Source: Candidatus Saccharimonadota bacterium | GTDB taxonomy: Bacteria; Patescibacteriota; Saccharimonadia; Saccharimonadales; Saccharimonadaceae | Direction: 5' to 3' | Assembly (NCBI GenBank): GCA_017513185.1 | Contig: JAFXGL010000003.1 | Span: forward strand, 1-64,000 | Length of the DNA stretch: 64,000 bases | In this document: piece by piece, positions 32,110 to 41,679 of the stretch | How the letters are laid out: the number at the start of each line of letters is the position of its first letter | How positions within the stretch are numbered: the first letter of the stretch is position 1 | The notes under the pieces: generated by a model | Told to the model about the DNA's origin: nothing | What the model saw: the letters and a program-made list of their open reading frames with translations, nothing else | The model's database searches: none | Program-made: the position numbers and the translations under genes

Positions 32110-33533
32110 TATTTGGCTCCTTCGTGTTTGAAGACGGTTTTGACGGTTTTGAGAAGAATTTGGAAGTCGAGGCTGAGAGACCAGTTTTTGACATAATAAA
32201 TATCGAGGGAGCGGCGCTCTTCAAAGGAGATGTCGCGACGGCCGGAGACTTGGGCAAGGCCAGTGAGGCCGGATTTGACGGTGAGGAGAAGGGAGCGGTC
32301 GCCGTAAGTCTTTAATTCCCCGGGGACGAGGGCGCGAGGGCCAACAAGTGAGATGTCGCCGCGAATAACGTTGAAAAGCTGCGGAAGCTCGTCGAGTGAG
32401 GTTTTGCGGATGAAGTGGCCAATCTTAGTGATGCGAGGGTCGTTAGGGAGGTAGTCGCCGTTTTTGCGGTATTTTTTGATAAGTTCGGGGTGGCCCATTT
32501 TCCTGAAGGCCTCTTCGGGTGACATGCCGGAGTATCGAGGCTTCATGGAGCGGAATTTGTAAATCTTGAATTTACGGTTAAACTGGGAGAGACGATACTC
32601 GGAGTAGATGGCGGGCGAGCGGAGGTCGGAGAGCTTGACAATAAGCCAAACGAAGAGCATGGGAATGAGTGCGAGAATGAAGAGAATGGAGCCGAGGATA
32701 ATGTCGAAGAAGCGTTTGAGATAGCGAGAGTTGCCGGAGAGAGGAGTAGCGTTGACGCGGAGAGTGGGGGTGTTGCCGACGAGCTCGAGCTCGCCAAGCT
32801 GAGAGGAGAGGGCGGATTCTGACGGGACGAAGTAGTAGATGACGTGACGGTTGACAGATTGTTGATAGACGTATTCGGTTTGGCGTTCATCGGTCTGGAA
32901 AATTACGTCTGGCTTCGCATAGCGGAGAGCGTCTTTGACGGAAGAGTATTGTTTGTCGAGAAGGTCTTTGGGGAAGAATTTGCGAGCAGCAACGATACCG
33001 ACAAGCTGATAGCCAGACTCAGGGGTGGAGGAAATGTAGTCGGTGAGGTAGTCGGTGTTTTTATTGTTCCCTACCACGACGGCACGAAGGGTGCCGTGAC
33101 CATGGCGGAAGCGCAAGTCGCGAATGAGACGGAAGACGGAACGATTAAGTACGAGGAAGCAGAAGCAGAGGACGAGAGAGTAGATGGCGACAGTGCGGAC
33201 CGGAAAGAGGTCGGAAGGACCAAAGAAGTCGAAAGAGATGATGGCCATAATACCGACAATGGAGGCAACGAAGAGGTGGCTGATTTCCCGGCTGCGAGAT
33301 TGCCGAGCGAGGATGTTTTTAGAATAGAGGCCGAGAGAGGCAAGGATGATAATCCAAACCGGGACGAGGAAGATAATCTCTAAAATGAAGCTGGCGATGT
33401 CGGACTCGAAAAAGTAGGGGCGTGTGTCAAGATGGGTGCGGAAGTAGTATGCAAAAAAGAAGGAGAAAACAATAGCGAGAATGTCTCCTAGAACTAACAA
33501 CACCCTAGAGAGGAACGTAGAGTCCTTTTTCAT
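32109..33533 (-). CDS. Polyprenyl glycosylphosphotransferase (WbaP/WcaJ-like)
   Basis: 474 residues. Four N-terminal TM helices, a CoA-binding-like Rossmann domain (RAVVVGNNKNTDYLTDYI, about 150-170), a fifth membrane segment (about 276-300, KRFFDIILGSILFILALIP), then the catalytic phosphoglycosyltransferase domain with KIYKFRSMK, KTSLDELPQLFNVIRGDISL, VGPRALVPGE and GLTGLAQVSGR. It transfers sugar-1-phosphate to undecaprenyl phosphate, starting the glycan. Its -10 TATAAT ends 6 nt before the ATG within a palindrome shared with galE. First gene of the operon 33533-29169. Confidence 0.93.
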   Translation of the reverse strand: MKKDSTFLSRVLLVLGDILAIVFSFFFAYYFRTHLDTRPYFFESDIASFILEIIFLVPVWIIILASLGLYSKNILARQSRSREISHLFVASIVGIMAIISFDFFGPSDLFPVRTVAIYSLVLCFCFLVLNRSVFRLIRDLRFRHGHGTLRAVVVGNNKNTDYLTDYISSTPESGYQLVGIVAARKFFPKDLLDKQYSSVKDALRYAKPDVIFQTDERQTEYVYQQSVNRHVIYYFVPSESALSSQLGELELVGNTPTLRVNATPLSGNSRYLKRFFDIILGSILFILALIPMLFVWLIVKLSDLRSPAIYSEYRLSQFNRKFKIYKFRSMKPRYSGMSPEEAFRKMGHPELIKKYRKNGDYLPNDPRITKIGHFIRKTSLDELPQLFNVIRGDISLVGPRALVPGELKTYGDRSLLLTVKSGLTGLAQVSGRRDISFEERRSLDIYYVKNWSLSLDFQILLKTVKTVFKHEGAK

Positions 33534-33547
33534 GGTATAATTATACC
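33534..33547. promoter_or_regulatory. Palindromic bidirectional -10 between WbaP-like gene and galE
   Basis: GGTATAATTATACC reads TATAAT on both strands (33536-33541 plus, 33540-33545 minus). The minus copy is 6 nt before the ATG at 33533 (leaderless). The plus copy gives galE a leader of about 39 nt with an SD. The two promoters cannot be occupied together. Confidence 0.6.
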
Positions 33548-33586
33548 ATATATATTATATATGAGTAATAAGAAGGAGCGGAATAT

Positions 33587-34591
33587 ATGAAGATTTTAGT
33601 GACGGGTGGAACGGGCTACATCGGGTCGCATACGACAGTAGAGCTGATTCGGGCAGGACACGAAGTGGAGATTTTGGATAATTTGTTTAATTCCAAAATT
33701 GAAGTACTGGATAAAATTGAAAAGATTACGGGCGTGAAGCCAAAGTTTTATAAAGTGGATTTATTAGACTATCCGACGACACTTGACGTTTTGAAGAATG
33801 CGGGGTTTGAGGCGGTGATACATTTTGCCGGCATGAAGGCGGTAGGTGAGAGCGTGGAGAAACCGCTGACTTATTATGAGAATAATATCCAAGGGACTGT
33901 AAACTTACTGAAGGCGATGCGCGAGGCCGAGGTGAAAAAGTTGGTATTTTCTTCCTCGGCGACAGTGTATGGCGATAAGGGTGCCGATTCGGCAAGGCTA
34001 GTGGAGACGATGACGACGGGAGTAGGGGTGACGAATCCGTATGGATGGACGAAGGCGATGATTGAGCAAATCATCAAAGATGTCTGTGTGGCCGACCCGA
34101 AGTTTGAGGCGACGATTCTGCGCTACTTCAACCCGGTGGGGGCGGACAAGTCGGGACTGATTGGCGAAGATCCGAATGGGATTCCGAATAATTTGATGCC
34201 GATAGTAACAAAAGTATATCAAGGTAAAATTGATAAACTGGTGATTTATGGAGATGATTACGAGACAGAAGACGGTAGTTGTGAGCGAGATTTTATCCAT
34301 GTGACGGATTTGGCGAAGGGACATTTGGCGGCGCTAGAGCATTCTTGTCCGGGGGTCTCTATTTATAATCTCGGTAGCGGAAAGGCGACGTCGGTGTTTG
34401 AGATTGTAGCAGCGTTTGAGAAGCTGGCCGGGCAAGAATTGCCGAAAGAGATTGGCGCGCGACGAGCGGGAGATTTAGCGGTGGTGTGTGCCAATCCGGC
34501 GCTCGCGTGGGAAAAATTAGGATGGAAGACGGAACTGACGATTGAGGATGCAATCGCTGACACTTTGAGATATTTGAAAAATCTTGAGTAG
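33587..34591 (+). CDS. galE: UDP-glucose 4-epimerase
   Basis: 334 residues. NAD-binding VTGGTGYIGSHT (5-16), SSSATVYGD with the catalytic Ser/Thr, and YGWTKAMIEQ with the YxxxK pair. The C-terminal substrate part RYFNPVGADKSGLIGEDP is classic GalE. It interconverts UDP-Glc and UDP-Gal (possibly also the HexNAc forms), supplying galactose to the surface glycan. SD AAGGAG precedes the ATG. Confidence 0.95.
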   Translation: MKILVTGGTGYIGSHTTVELIRAGHEVEILDNLFNSKIEVLDKIEKITGVKPKFYKVDLLDYPTTLDVLKNAGFEAVIHFAGMKAVGESVEKPLTYYENNIQGTVNLLKAMREAEVKKLVFSSSATVYGDKGADSARLVETMTTGVGVTNPYGWTKAMIEQIIKDVCVADPKFEATILRYFNPVGADKSGLIGEDPNGIPNNLMPIVTKVYQGKIDKLVIYGDDYETEDGSCERDFIHVTDLAKGHLAALEHSCPGVSIYNLGSGKATSVFEIVAAFEKLAGQELPKEIGARRAGDLAVVCANPALAWEKLGWKTELTIEDAIADTLRYLKNLE

Positions 34592-34598
34592 ATTATGG

Positions 34599-34604
34599 TA
34601 GAAT
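34599..34604 (+). promoter_or_regulatory. -10 box of the ABC exporter operon (leaderless geometry)
   Basis: TAGAAT, 6 nt before the ATG at 34611, in the 19-bp gap after galE. No good -35 is seen. Confidence 0.5.
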
Positions 34605-34610
34605 AAGTGT

Positions 34611-35423
34611 ATGAACATTCCAAATGTTTTTTATCGTAAAAATAGAATTTTGTTAAAAGAGCTGACGAAAACGGATTTTAAGCTTCGGTATCAAGGCTCG
34701 GTGTTGGGCTATCTTTGGGCGCTGCTACGACCGTTGATGATGTTTGCGATTCTCTATGTGGTATTTGCGAAGTTGTTGCGGTTTGGCGGAGATATTCCCC
34801 ATTATCCGGTGTACCTACTAGCGGGTACGACGCTGTGGTCTTTCTTTACGGAATGTACGAGCCAGGGGATTCAGGCGATGCTGATGCGGGGAGAGCTGAT
34901 TCGGAAGATTTCTTTCCCGAAGTATATCGTGGTGGCTTCGACTACATTTACGGCGTTGATTAACTTGGGAATTAACTTGGTGGTGGTGGTAATTTTTGCG
35001 CTACTTAATGGCGTAACGCCGAGTTTGTCATGGCTCTTGGTGCCGGTGTTTGTGCTGGAGCTGTATTTGCTGGCACTAGGGATTTCTTTCCTGTTTGGAG
35101 CGATAAATGTGAAATATCGCGATATTGCGTCGATTTGGGATGTGCTAATTCAGGCGTTATTCTATGCGGTGCCGATTATTTATCCGATTACGATGGTAGC
35201 TTCGACCAGCCAAATTGCGGCAAAGATTTTGCTACTAAACCCCGTGGCACAGATTATTCAGGATGTGCGCTACAACTTGATTACGCCCGAAACGATAACG
35301 ACTTGGAATTATCTGAATAATCCAATTGTGATGGTGGTGCCGATATTGATTGTGATAGGTGTGCTTATAGCGGGGGCGGCTTATTTCCGGAAAAAGTCTA
35401 AGTTCTTTGCGGAGGAGGTCTAG
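34611..35423 (+). CDS. ABC-2 polysaccharide exporter permease (Wzm/TagG-like)
   Basis: 270 residues, six TM helices. N-terminal cytoplasmic TKTDFKLRYQGSVLGYLWALLRPL (about 18-41) is the amphipathic interface helix and start of TM1 typical of Wzm/TagG. GTTLWSFFTECTSQG and INVKYRDIASIWDVLIQALFYAVPIIYP are conserved family segments. With the next gene it forms the transporter that exports lipid-linked polysaccharide. Confidence 0.93.
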   Translation: MNIPNVFYRKNRILLKELTKTDFKLRYQGSVLGYLWALLRPLMMFAILYVVFAKLLRFGGDIPHYPVYLLAGTTLWSFFTECTSQGIQAMLMRGELIRKISFPKYIVVASTTFTALINLGINLVVVVIFALLNGVTPSLSWLLVPVFVLELYLLALGISFLFGAINVKYRDIASIWDVLIQALFYAVPIIYPITMVASTSQIAAKILLLNPVAQIIQDVRYNLITPETITTWNYLNNPIVMVVPILIVIGVLIAGAAYFRKKSKFFAEEV

Positions 35424-36206
35424 ATGAAGGCGCGAGCGATTGGTGAACGCAGAGTGGTGTTTGAGCCAAATTATGAGAATGCGGTGGAAGTGAAAGATTT
35501 GCATAAAAGCTTTCGATTACCGACAGAGCGAAGCTGGGGGTTGAAGCAAGCAATCTTTAACCGGTTGCGCGGGGTAAAAGGCTATAAAGAGCAAAAAGTA
35601 CTGAAGGGCCTGAACTTCCAAATTAAGCGGGGGGAGTTTGTGGGGATTGTGGGCCGTAACGGAAGTGGCAAGTCGACGTTGCTAAAAATCTTGGCTGGGA
35701 TTTATTATCCGAGCAAGGGTGAGATTTTGATTAACGGCAATCTAGTTCCCTTTATCGAGTTGGGGGTGGGATTCAATCCGGATTTGACAGGGCGGGAGAA
35801 CGTGTACTTGAATGGAGCGCTACTGGGTTTTTCTAACAAAGAAATGGATGCGATGTATGACGATATTTGGGAGTTTGCAGAGCTAAAAGAGTTCCAGGAT
35901 CAAAAGCTGAAGAATTATTCGAGTGGGATGCAGGTGAGGTTGGCATTTTCTATCGCGATACGGGCGAAAGGTGAGATTTTGGTGCTGGATGAAGTGCTGG
36001 CGGTGGGCGATGCGGCGTTCCAGCAGAAGTGTAATGATTATTTTGCTACGCTCAAGAAGAATGGGCAGACGATTATCCTAGTGACACATTCGATGGAGAG
36101 TGTGAAGAAGTTTTGTACGAGAGCGATTATGATTGAGGGCGGAAAAATCGTACATGATGGCGACCCGAAGGAAGTTTCCGAGAAATATCTAGAATTGTTC
36201 AAGTAA
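35424..36206 (+). CDS. ABC polysaccharide exporter ATPase (Wzt/TagH-like)
   Basis: 260 residues. Walker A GRNGSGKST, the family-specific FIELGVGFNPDLTGRENVYLN, signature YSSGMQVRLAF, and Walker B ILVLDEVLAVGD with an H-loop VTHSMES. It ends shortly after the ATPase domain, so it lacks the C-terminal carbohydrate-binding domain that Wzt uses to recognise a capped glycan. It starts right after the permease TAG, with an SD inside that gene's end. A bidirectional terminator follows. Confidence 0.94.
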   Translation: MKARAIGERRVVFEPNYENAVEVKDLHKSFRLPTERSWGLKQAIFNRLRGVKGYKEQKVLKGLNFQIKRGEFVGIVGRNGSGKSTLLKILAGIYYPSKGEILINGNLVPFIELGVGFNPDLTGRENVYLNGALLGFSNKEMDAMYDDIWEFAELKEFQDQKLKNYSSGMQVRLAFSIAIRAKGEILVLDEVLAVGDAAFQQKCNDYFATLKKNGQTIILVTHSMESVKKFCTRAIMIEGGKIVHDGDPKEVSEKYLELFK

Positions 36207-36208
36207 AA

Positions 36209-36233
36209 AATAATCCCCGTGAGGGGGATTATT
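36209..36233. terminator. Bidirectional terminator
   Basis: AATAATCCCC (36209-36218) / GGGGATTATT (36224-36233), A-run before and T-run after. It ends the ABC operon and the convergent rml operon. Confidence 0.93.
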
Positions 36234-36235
36234 TT

Positions 36236-37123
36236 TTATTCATGTAGAGCAAGATAACGAGATAAAGCATCTTGCCACGCAGGGAGGGGCGTGAAACCGT
36301 TCTCGATGAGTTTGCTTTTGTCGAGGCGGGAGTTTTTGGGGCGAGCGGCGACAGAAAGGCCGTATTCTTCGGTGGTGACAGGAATGACTTTAGAGTCGAT
36401 GCCGGCTTGACTGAAAATTTCTTTGGTGAAGTCGGCCCAGGAAATATAGCCGCCTTCGTTGGTAGCGTGATAGTAGCCGTATTTTTCAGTTTCTAGCATG
36501 TCGACGAGCAGGCGAGCAAGGTCAGGGCAGTAAGTTGGGGTGCCAATTTGGTCGTTGACGACTTTAACTTCTTTGTGTTCGCGGCCGACGCGGAGCATGG
36601 TGTCGACGAAGTTTTTGCCGTTTTGGCCAAAGACCCAAGCGATGCGAACGATGAAGTATTTATCGATGGTGTTAGAAACGGCTAGTTCCCCGCCGAGCTT
36701 GGTCTCGCCGTAGTAATTGAGCGGAGCGTAATCTTTGTCGTCGGGCTGCCAAGGGCGCTCGCCTTGGCCGTTGAAGACGTAGTCGGTGGAAATGTAGACC
36801 ATTTTGGCATCGAGCTTTTTAGCCATGTCGGCGAGATTTTGAGTACCGTCGACGTTGACAGCTTTGACGATAGGCTTCATCTTCTCGTCTTCGGCGCCGT
36901 CGACATTGGTCCAGGCAGCACAGTGGACGATAGCGTCGGGATGAATTTCTGTGAGGGTTTTTTCGACATTGGCACGGTCGGTGATGTCGAGAGCAACGAC
37001 GTCAAATTCGCCCTTGCCATCGCCAGAGCGGTCGGAGCCGATGGCTTTAATTCCCCGTTTTTTTAGTTCGAGCATGACGTCGCGGCCGAGCTGGCCAGAA
37101 ACGCCAGTAACGAAAACTAACAT
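36236..37123 (-). CDS. rmlD: dTDP-4-dehydrorhamnose reductase
   Basis: 295 residues. VTGVSGQLGRDVMLELKKRG (5-24), AWTNVDGAEDE, STDYVFNGQGERPW, YGETKLGGE with the catalytic YxxxK, and RIAWVFGQNGKNF. NADPH reduction of dTDP-4-dehydro-L-rhamnose is the last step to dTDP-L-rhamnose. Last gene of the rml operon, 3 bp after rmlB. Confidence 0.96.
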   Translation of the reverse strand: MLVFVTGVSGQLGRDVMLELKKRGIKAIGSDRSGDGKGEFDVVALDITDRANVEKTLTEIHPDAIVHCAAWTNVDGAEDEKMKPIVKAVNVDGTQNLADMAKKLDAKMVYISTDYVFNGQGERPWQPDDKDYAPLNYYGETKLGGELAVSNTIDKYFIVRIAWVFGQNGKNFVDTMLRVGREHKEVKVVNDQIGTPTYCPDLARLLVDMLETEKYGYYHATNEGGYISWADFTKEIFSQAGIDSKVIPVTTEEYGLSVAARPKNSRLDKSKLIENGFTPLPAWQDALSRYLALHE

Positions 37124-37126
37124 GGA

Positions 37127-38152
37127 TTATTTACCTCCGTACATTTTAGAGTAATAGTTTTGATATTCGCCGGAAATGATTTCTTCCCACCAATCTTTGT
37201 GGCTCAAATACCAGTCGATGGTCTTTTCGATACCATCGGCAAATTTGGTATCGGGGAGCCAGCCGAGTTCGCTCGAGATTTTGGTGGGGTCGATAGCGTA
37301 GCGACGGTCGTGGCCCTTGCGATCTTCGACGAAGGTAATGAGAGATTCGGGCTTGTCGAGTTTTTTCAGGATAAGCTTGACGATGTCGATGTTGGCCATT
37401 TCATTGTGGCCGCCAACGTTGTAGACTTCGCCGATTTTGCCGTTGTGAATGATGAGATCGATAGCCTTGCAGTGGTCTTCAACGTAGAGCCAGTCGCGAA
37501 CATTGAGGCCGTCGCCGTAGACCGGGAGCGGTTTATCAGCAAGGGCGTTGATAATCATCAAAGGAATGAGCTTCTCCGGGAAGTGATAGGGGCCGTAGTT
37601 GTTAGAACAGCGAGAGATGGTGGCCGGGAACTTGAAGGTGCGGCAGTAGGCGAGGACGAGAAGGTCGGCGCCAGCCTTTGACGCAGAGTAAGGTGAGGAA
37701 GCGTGGATGGGAGTGGTTTCTGTGAAGAAAAGGTCGGGGCGGTCGAGCGGGAGGTCGCCATAGACTTCGTCGGTGGAGACTTGGTGATAACGTGGAACGT
37801 TAAGCTCGCGACAGACTTCCATCAAAGTCTGAGTACCTTTAATGTTGGTGTCGACGAAGATTTCTGGGCCTTCAATAGAGCGGTCGACGTGGGACTCGGC
37901 GGCAAAGTTGACGACAATGTCGGGCTTAACCTCGCTGAAGAGTTTTCTGATTCCCTCTTTGTCGCAAATGTTGAGTTTTTCGAAGCGGAAGTTAGGATTT
38001 TCTAGAGCTTTTTTCAAAGTGGAGAGGTTGCCAGCGTAAGTGAGGCAGTCAACGCAGACGATTTTGTAGTTTGGATATTTGTTCAGCATGTAGTAAACGA
38101 AGTTACTACCGATGAAGCCGGCGCCGCCGGTGACGATAATGGTTTTTTCCAT
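37127..38152 (-). CDS. rmlB: dTDP-glucose 4,6-dehydratase
   Basis: 341 residues. TGGAGFIGSNFVYYMLNKYP, NFAAESHVDRSIEGP, STDEVYGDLPLDRPD, YSASKAGADLLV and RCSNNYGPYHFPEKLIPLMI, all RmlB hallmarks including the catalytic Asp/Glu next to TDEVYG. NAD-dependent. Its ATG overlaps the rmlC stop (TAATG). Confidence 0.97.
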   Translation of the reverse strand: MEKTIIVTGGAGFIGSNFVYYMLNKYPNYKIVCVDCLTYAGNLSTLKKALENPNFRFEKLNICDKEGIRKLFSEVKPDIVVNFAAESHVDRSIEGPEIFVDTNIKGTQTLMEVCRELNVPRYHQVSTDEVYGDLPLDRPDLFFTETTPIHASSPYSASKAGADLLVLAYCRTFKFPATISRCSNNYGPYHFPEKLIPLMIINALADKPLPVYGDGLNVRDWLYVEDHCKAIDLIIHNGKIGEVYNVGGHNEMANIDIVKLILKKLDKPESLITFVEDRKGHDRRYAIDPTKISSELGWLPDTKFADGIEKTIDWYLSHKDWWEEIISGEYQNYYSKMYGGK

Positions 38153-38712
38153 TACTTTTCTCCTTTGAAAGTGATTTTAGATTCGGAAAGAGGCAAATGT
38201 TTGCCGTCTTTTTCACTGAGCTTATAGTCGACGTCAAGCTTTGGCCAGTCGATGGCGATGGAGGGGTCGTTGTACGGCAGACCGCCTTCGTCTTCGGGGT
38301 GGTAGAATTCGTCACATTTGTAGGCGAACTCGGCAGTGTCGGAGAGGACGAGGAAGCCGTGCGCGAAGCCACGGGGGATGAGAAGCTGTTTTTTGTTTTC
38401 TCCGCTTAAGATGACGCCGACGTGTTCGCCATAGGTGGCTGAGCCTTCGCGAAGGTCGACAGCAACGTCGTAGACTTCGCCGTTTAGAACGCGGACGAGT
38501 TTGGCCTGGGGATGAGTCTTTTGGAAGTGAAGGCCTCTCAAGACTCCCTTGGTGCTGGAAGACTGATTATCCTGAACGAAGCGATAGTTTAGGCCCTCTT
38601 TCTGAAAATCTTGGTCGGAATAAGTTTCCATGAAGTAGCCGCGAGCGTCGCCGAAGACTTTGGGAGTGACGATATAGACACCATCAATTGGAGTTTTTTC
38701 AAAGGTGAGCAT
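38152..38712 (-). CDS. rmlC: dTDP-4-dehydrorhamnose 3,5-epimerase
   Basis: 186 residues from the ATG at 38712 (MLTFEKTPIDGVYIVTPKVF), one base after the rmlA stop. A longer frame to 38775 overlaps rmlA and adds an unrelated N-terminus. Cupin fold with DNQSSSTKGVLRGLHFQ (catalytic His in RGLHFQ), VYDVAVDLREGSATYGE and IPRGFAHGFLVLSD. Confidence 0.95.
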   Translation of the reverse strand: MLTFEKTPIDGVYIVTPKVFGDARGYFMETYSDQDFQKEGLNYRFVQDNQSSSTKGVLRGLHFQKTHPQAKLVRVLNGEVYDVAVDLREGSATYGEHVGVILSGENKKQLLIPRGFAHGFLVLSDTAEFAYKCDEFYHPEDEGGLPYNDPSIAIDWPKLDVDYKLSEKDGKHLPLSESKITFKGEK

Positions 38713-38713
38713 G

Positions 38714-39601
38714 TTAATCTTTGAGCTTCCCTTCTGCGACGTTCTTGAGATGTTGACCGTAGCTAGACTTGCCATATTTGGCGGCAGAGTCGAGAAGTTC
38801 GTCGCGAGAAATCCAGCCGTTTTTGTAGGCGATTTCTTCGGGGGCGGAAATTTCTACGCCTTGGCGTTTTTGGATGACGCGGACGAAGTCGGAAGCGTCG
38901 GCGAGAGAGTCCATGGTGCCGGTGTCGAGCCAGGCGAAGCCGCGACCGAGAAGCTGGACGTCCAGTTTGCCGTCGTCAAGGTAAAATTCGTTAAGGGTGG
39001 TGATTTCTAGCTCGCCGCGAGCGGAAGGTTGGACCTGTTTGGCTTTGGCGGCGACGCCGGCGGGATAGAAGTAAAGGCCGGTGACGGCGTAGTTGGACTT
39101 GGGCTCGGCGGGCTTTTCTTCGATGGAGACGGCATGCCAATCTTTGTCAAATTCGACAACGCCGAAACGTTCGGGGTCGTCAACGTAGTAGCCAAAGACG
39201 GTGGCGCGAGAAGACTCTTCAGCATCTTTGACAGCGTCTTTAAGAGCTTTGGTGAAGCCTTCGCCGTAGAAAATGTTGTCGCCGAGGACCATGGCGCAGG
39301 CGTCATCACCGATGAATTCTTCGCCGAGAATGAAAGCTTGGGCGAGGCCGTCGGGAGAAGGCTGGACTTTGTAGGATAGTTTGAGGCCGAACTTGGAGCC
39401 GTCGCCGAGGAGACGTTCAAAGTTGGGAAGGTCGGTCGGGGTGGAGATAATTAAAATGTCGCGGATACCAGCGAGCATGAGGGTCGAGAGCGGATAGTAA
39501 ATCATCGGCTTGTCGTAGACGGGCAACATTTGCTTAGAGGTTGCTAAAGTGAGGGGGTAAAGACGGGTCCCGGAGCCGCCTGCTAAAATAATTCCTTTCA
39601 T
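38714..39601 (-). CDS. rmlA: Glucose-1-phosphate thymidylyltransferase
   Basis: 295 residues. [20 protein letters not shown] (3-22), [18 protein letters not shown] substrate loop (here [14 protein letters not shown]), GDNIFYG and [10 protein letters not shown]. It makes dTDP-glucose and leads the operon rmlA-C-B-D. A strong SD AAAGGAG precedes the ATG, with TATAAT about 20 bp upstream. Confidence 0.97.
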   Translation of the reverse strand: MKGIILAGGSGTRLYPLTLATSKQMLPVYDKPMIYYPLSTLMLAGIRDILIISTPTDLPNFERLLGDGSKFGLKLSYKVQPSPDGLAQAFILGEEFIGDDACAMVLGDNIFYGEGFTKALKDAVKDAEESSRATVFGYYVDDPERFGVVEFDKDWHAVSIEEKPAEPKSNYAVTGLYFYPAGVAAKAKQVQPSARGELEITTLNEFYLDDGKLDVQLLGRGFAWLDTGTMDSLADASDFVRVIQKRQGVEISAPEEIAYKNGWISRDELLDSAAKYGKSSYGQHLKNVAEGKLKD

Positions 39602-39632
39602 AAAACTCCTTTGTCATATATTATAACATAGA

Positions 39633-40613
39633 TTATCTATTAGCGATACGGGAGAGTTCGCGAGACTGAGCGGTGAGAATGTCTTGCGATAGGGCGTGGG
39701 TGTCTTTGAGGCTGGTGTGGATTTGCTGGACTTCTTTTAGATGCCTGGCGGATTTTTTGGATCCCGCGGTGACGGAGTTTTGGTGAATGCGGAAGAAGTT
39801 GAGTGAAGATTTAGAATAAGCGAGAGAGCCGTGTCGAAGGACGTCGAGGTAAAAGGCCCAGTCGCCACATTGGGTGAACTCTAAGGATTTTTCTAGGTAT
39901 TTTTGGTAAGGTATTTGGGGGTCGAGGCGGAAGACCGCGGAGGAGACGTTGGGAATGACGCAGTTGATGGCAAATTCATGTTTAGTAATTGTGTCGCCGG
40001 GGATGACGAAGTCGGATTTGAAACGGCCAGATTTGAGTTTATCGACGGAGCGATTTTGGAAGTCGTAAGTCAAAACTTTGCCTCGGGAGTTGATAGCGAC
40101 GGAGTTGGAGTAGGAGAGGATGACGTTTTGGTCGTCAAATTTTTGCATGACGGTGGCGAGGAAGTTGGGGTCGGAAAGGTCGTCGGCTTCGGCGAGCCAA
40201 AGGAAGTCGCCGGAGGCTTCTTTGAACGCTCTTTGCCATTGGAAGATGGATTTGCCAGAGTTGGTTTTGTTGAAAATGATGCGAACTTTGAGGTCGGGGT
40301 TTTTGGTGCGGATTTTGGGGAGGAGTTCTTGCTCGATGTAGTTCTGCGAGCCATCAGTAGAAGCGTCGTCCAGAATGATGAGTTCATAGAGCGGGTAGGT
40401 TTGGTTGAGGATGGATTTTACGCGGGCGTCAAGAAAGTTTTTGTAGTTGTAGTTGGGGATGGCAACGGTGACCTTTTGGGGGTTCTTGGGAATAGCGAGG
40501 GGAGCTTCAAGATGGCGAAGGTTTTTAGCGAAAGGTTTGGTAGCGAAAGTGTAGAGGGCGGGGATGGCTTTGCTATTGGCGAGAGATTGTTTGAGACTAC
40601 TTAACGAGAGCAT
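39633..40613 (-). CDS. GT2-family glycosyltransferase
   Basis: 326 residues. GT-A fold after a 46-residue N-terminal stretch: VTVAIPNYNYKNFLDARVKS, LYELIILDDASTDGSQNYIE and WLAEADDLSD with the DxD-like metal site. It probably adds one sugar to the lipid-linked glycan. Donor and acceptor are unknown. It overlaps the upstream GT gene by 17 bp and is the last gene of a tightly packed minus-strand run. Confidence 0.9.
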   Translation of the reverse strand: MLSLSSLKQSLANSKAIPALYTFATKPFAKNLRHLEAPLAIPKNPQKVTVAIPNYNYKNFLDARVKSILNQTYPLYELIILDDASTDGSQNYIEQELLPKIRTKNPDLKVRIIFNKTNSGKSIFQWQRAFKEASGDFLWLAEADDLSDPNFLATVMQKFDDQNVILSYSNSVAINSRGKVLTYDFQNRSVDKLKSGRFKSDFVIPGDTITKHEFAINCVIPNVSSAVFRLDPQIPYQKYLEKSLEFTQCGDWAFYLDVLRHGSLAYSKSSLNFFRIHQNSVTAGSKKSARHLKEVQQIHTSLKDTHALSQDILTAQSRELSRIANR

Positions 40614-41679
40614 CGTAGGCCTTTTCTACTTGAGCTAGGAAAGTTTTGCCGTGGTAGGTTTTGAGACAGTAGGCTTTGGCGGCGAGAGCGATTTGGTGAT
40701 TTTTTGCGGGGTGAGAGTAGAGGTATTCAAGTTTGGCTAGCCATTCGCCTGGCTGAGCAAGGAAGCCGGTCTTGCCGTCCTCGATGGCGTTTTTGAAGGC
40801 GAAGGTCGGGGAGGCGATGGTGGTGGTTTCTACGACGGCGGCCTCGAAAAATTTAAGCTCGGATTTGCAGTTGGTGAAGTCATTTTCGACGAGAGGAGCA
40901 AGATTGACGTCGACGTCCGCGATTTTTTCTTGGAGTTTGAGATAGTCGACTGGGGGTTCAAATTCGATGCGGCCGGAGTCCAGTAGAGCTTTAGCGCGGG
41001 GGGAGAACTCCATATAGCCAACGATCTTGAGCTTCGCGTCATCGTGATTTTCTAGAAATTGAATAATCTCTGGTTCGATGAGTTGGAAGTCTTTGGTGTG
41101 AGTGGGAGAACCGGAAAAGTAGCCGAGAGTAAAGCCGTCGTGTGGTTTTTGTGACTTGAGATATTTTTCCGAAGCGGAGATTTGCTCAGCGTTCAGAGAG
41201 TTGGGAATAATAGCGACAGGTTTTTTGAATGTGCGCTTGATTTTCTGGGCGAGGAAGTCATTGGTGGTAAGGAAGCCGTCGGCGCGCTTGGCGATGCGAC
41301 GGATGCCCCAAATGTAGCCAGCCCAGTAAAGAATGGATTTTTCGCGAGTCGAGGACTTGATGAGACCAATGTCGTGATAATCGAAAATTAAATCGTCGAG
41401 GTCAAAAACAACTTTTATGCCGAGCCGCTGAGCCTCTTTGATGAGATTAGGAATGACATTGTTCTTGGCGGTTTGACGCTCGACAATGAGGAGTCTGGCC
41501 GATGAAAGTTGAGCGCGAAGTTCGTCGAGCTCGTTTCTACCAAAAGCGAGAGCGCGCCATTTTTGGCTACCGGACTCGCAAGCCGAGAGCGGATTTTGGA
41601 TGCGGTAGCGATATTGGGGAGTGTTTGAGTCTTCATAAAGGTATAGGACGAGATTCGGCGCCGCAGTGTTTTTATTCAT
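40597..41679 (-). CDS. GT4-like (GT-B) glycosyltransferase
   Basis: 360 residues. An N-terminal half with DSNTPQYRYRIQNPLSA, VFDLDDLIFDYHDIG and FLTTNDFLAQKI, and a C-terminal half with AIIPNSLN, LGYFSGSPTHTKDFQLIEP and NLAPLVENDFTNCKSELKFFEAAV, the usual donor-binding Glu region. This arrangement is typical of GT4 enzymes in rhamnan/O-antigen clusters. It overlaps the upstream gene by 8 bp. Confidence 0.87.
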   Translation of the reverse strand: MNKNTAAPNLVLYLYEDSNTPQYRYRIQNPLSACESGSQKWRALAFGRNELDELRAQLSSARLLIVERQTAKNNVIPNLIKEAQRLGIKVVFDLDDLIFDYHDIGLIKSSTREKSILYWAGYIWGIRRIAKRADGFLTTNDFLAQKIKRTFKKPVAIIPNSLNAEQISASEKYLKSQKPHDGFTLGYFSGSPTHTKDFQLIEPEIIQFLENHDDAKLKIVGYMEFSPRAKALLDSGRIEFEPPVDYLKLQEKIADVDVNLAPLVENDFTNCKSELKFFEAAVVETTTIASPTFAFKNAIEDGKTGFLAQPGEWLAKLEYLYSHPAKNHQIALAAKAYCLKTYHGKTFLAQVEKAYDALVK

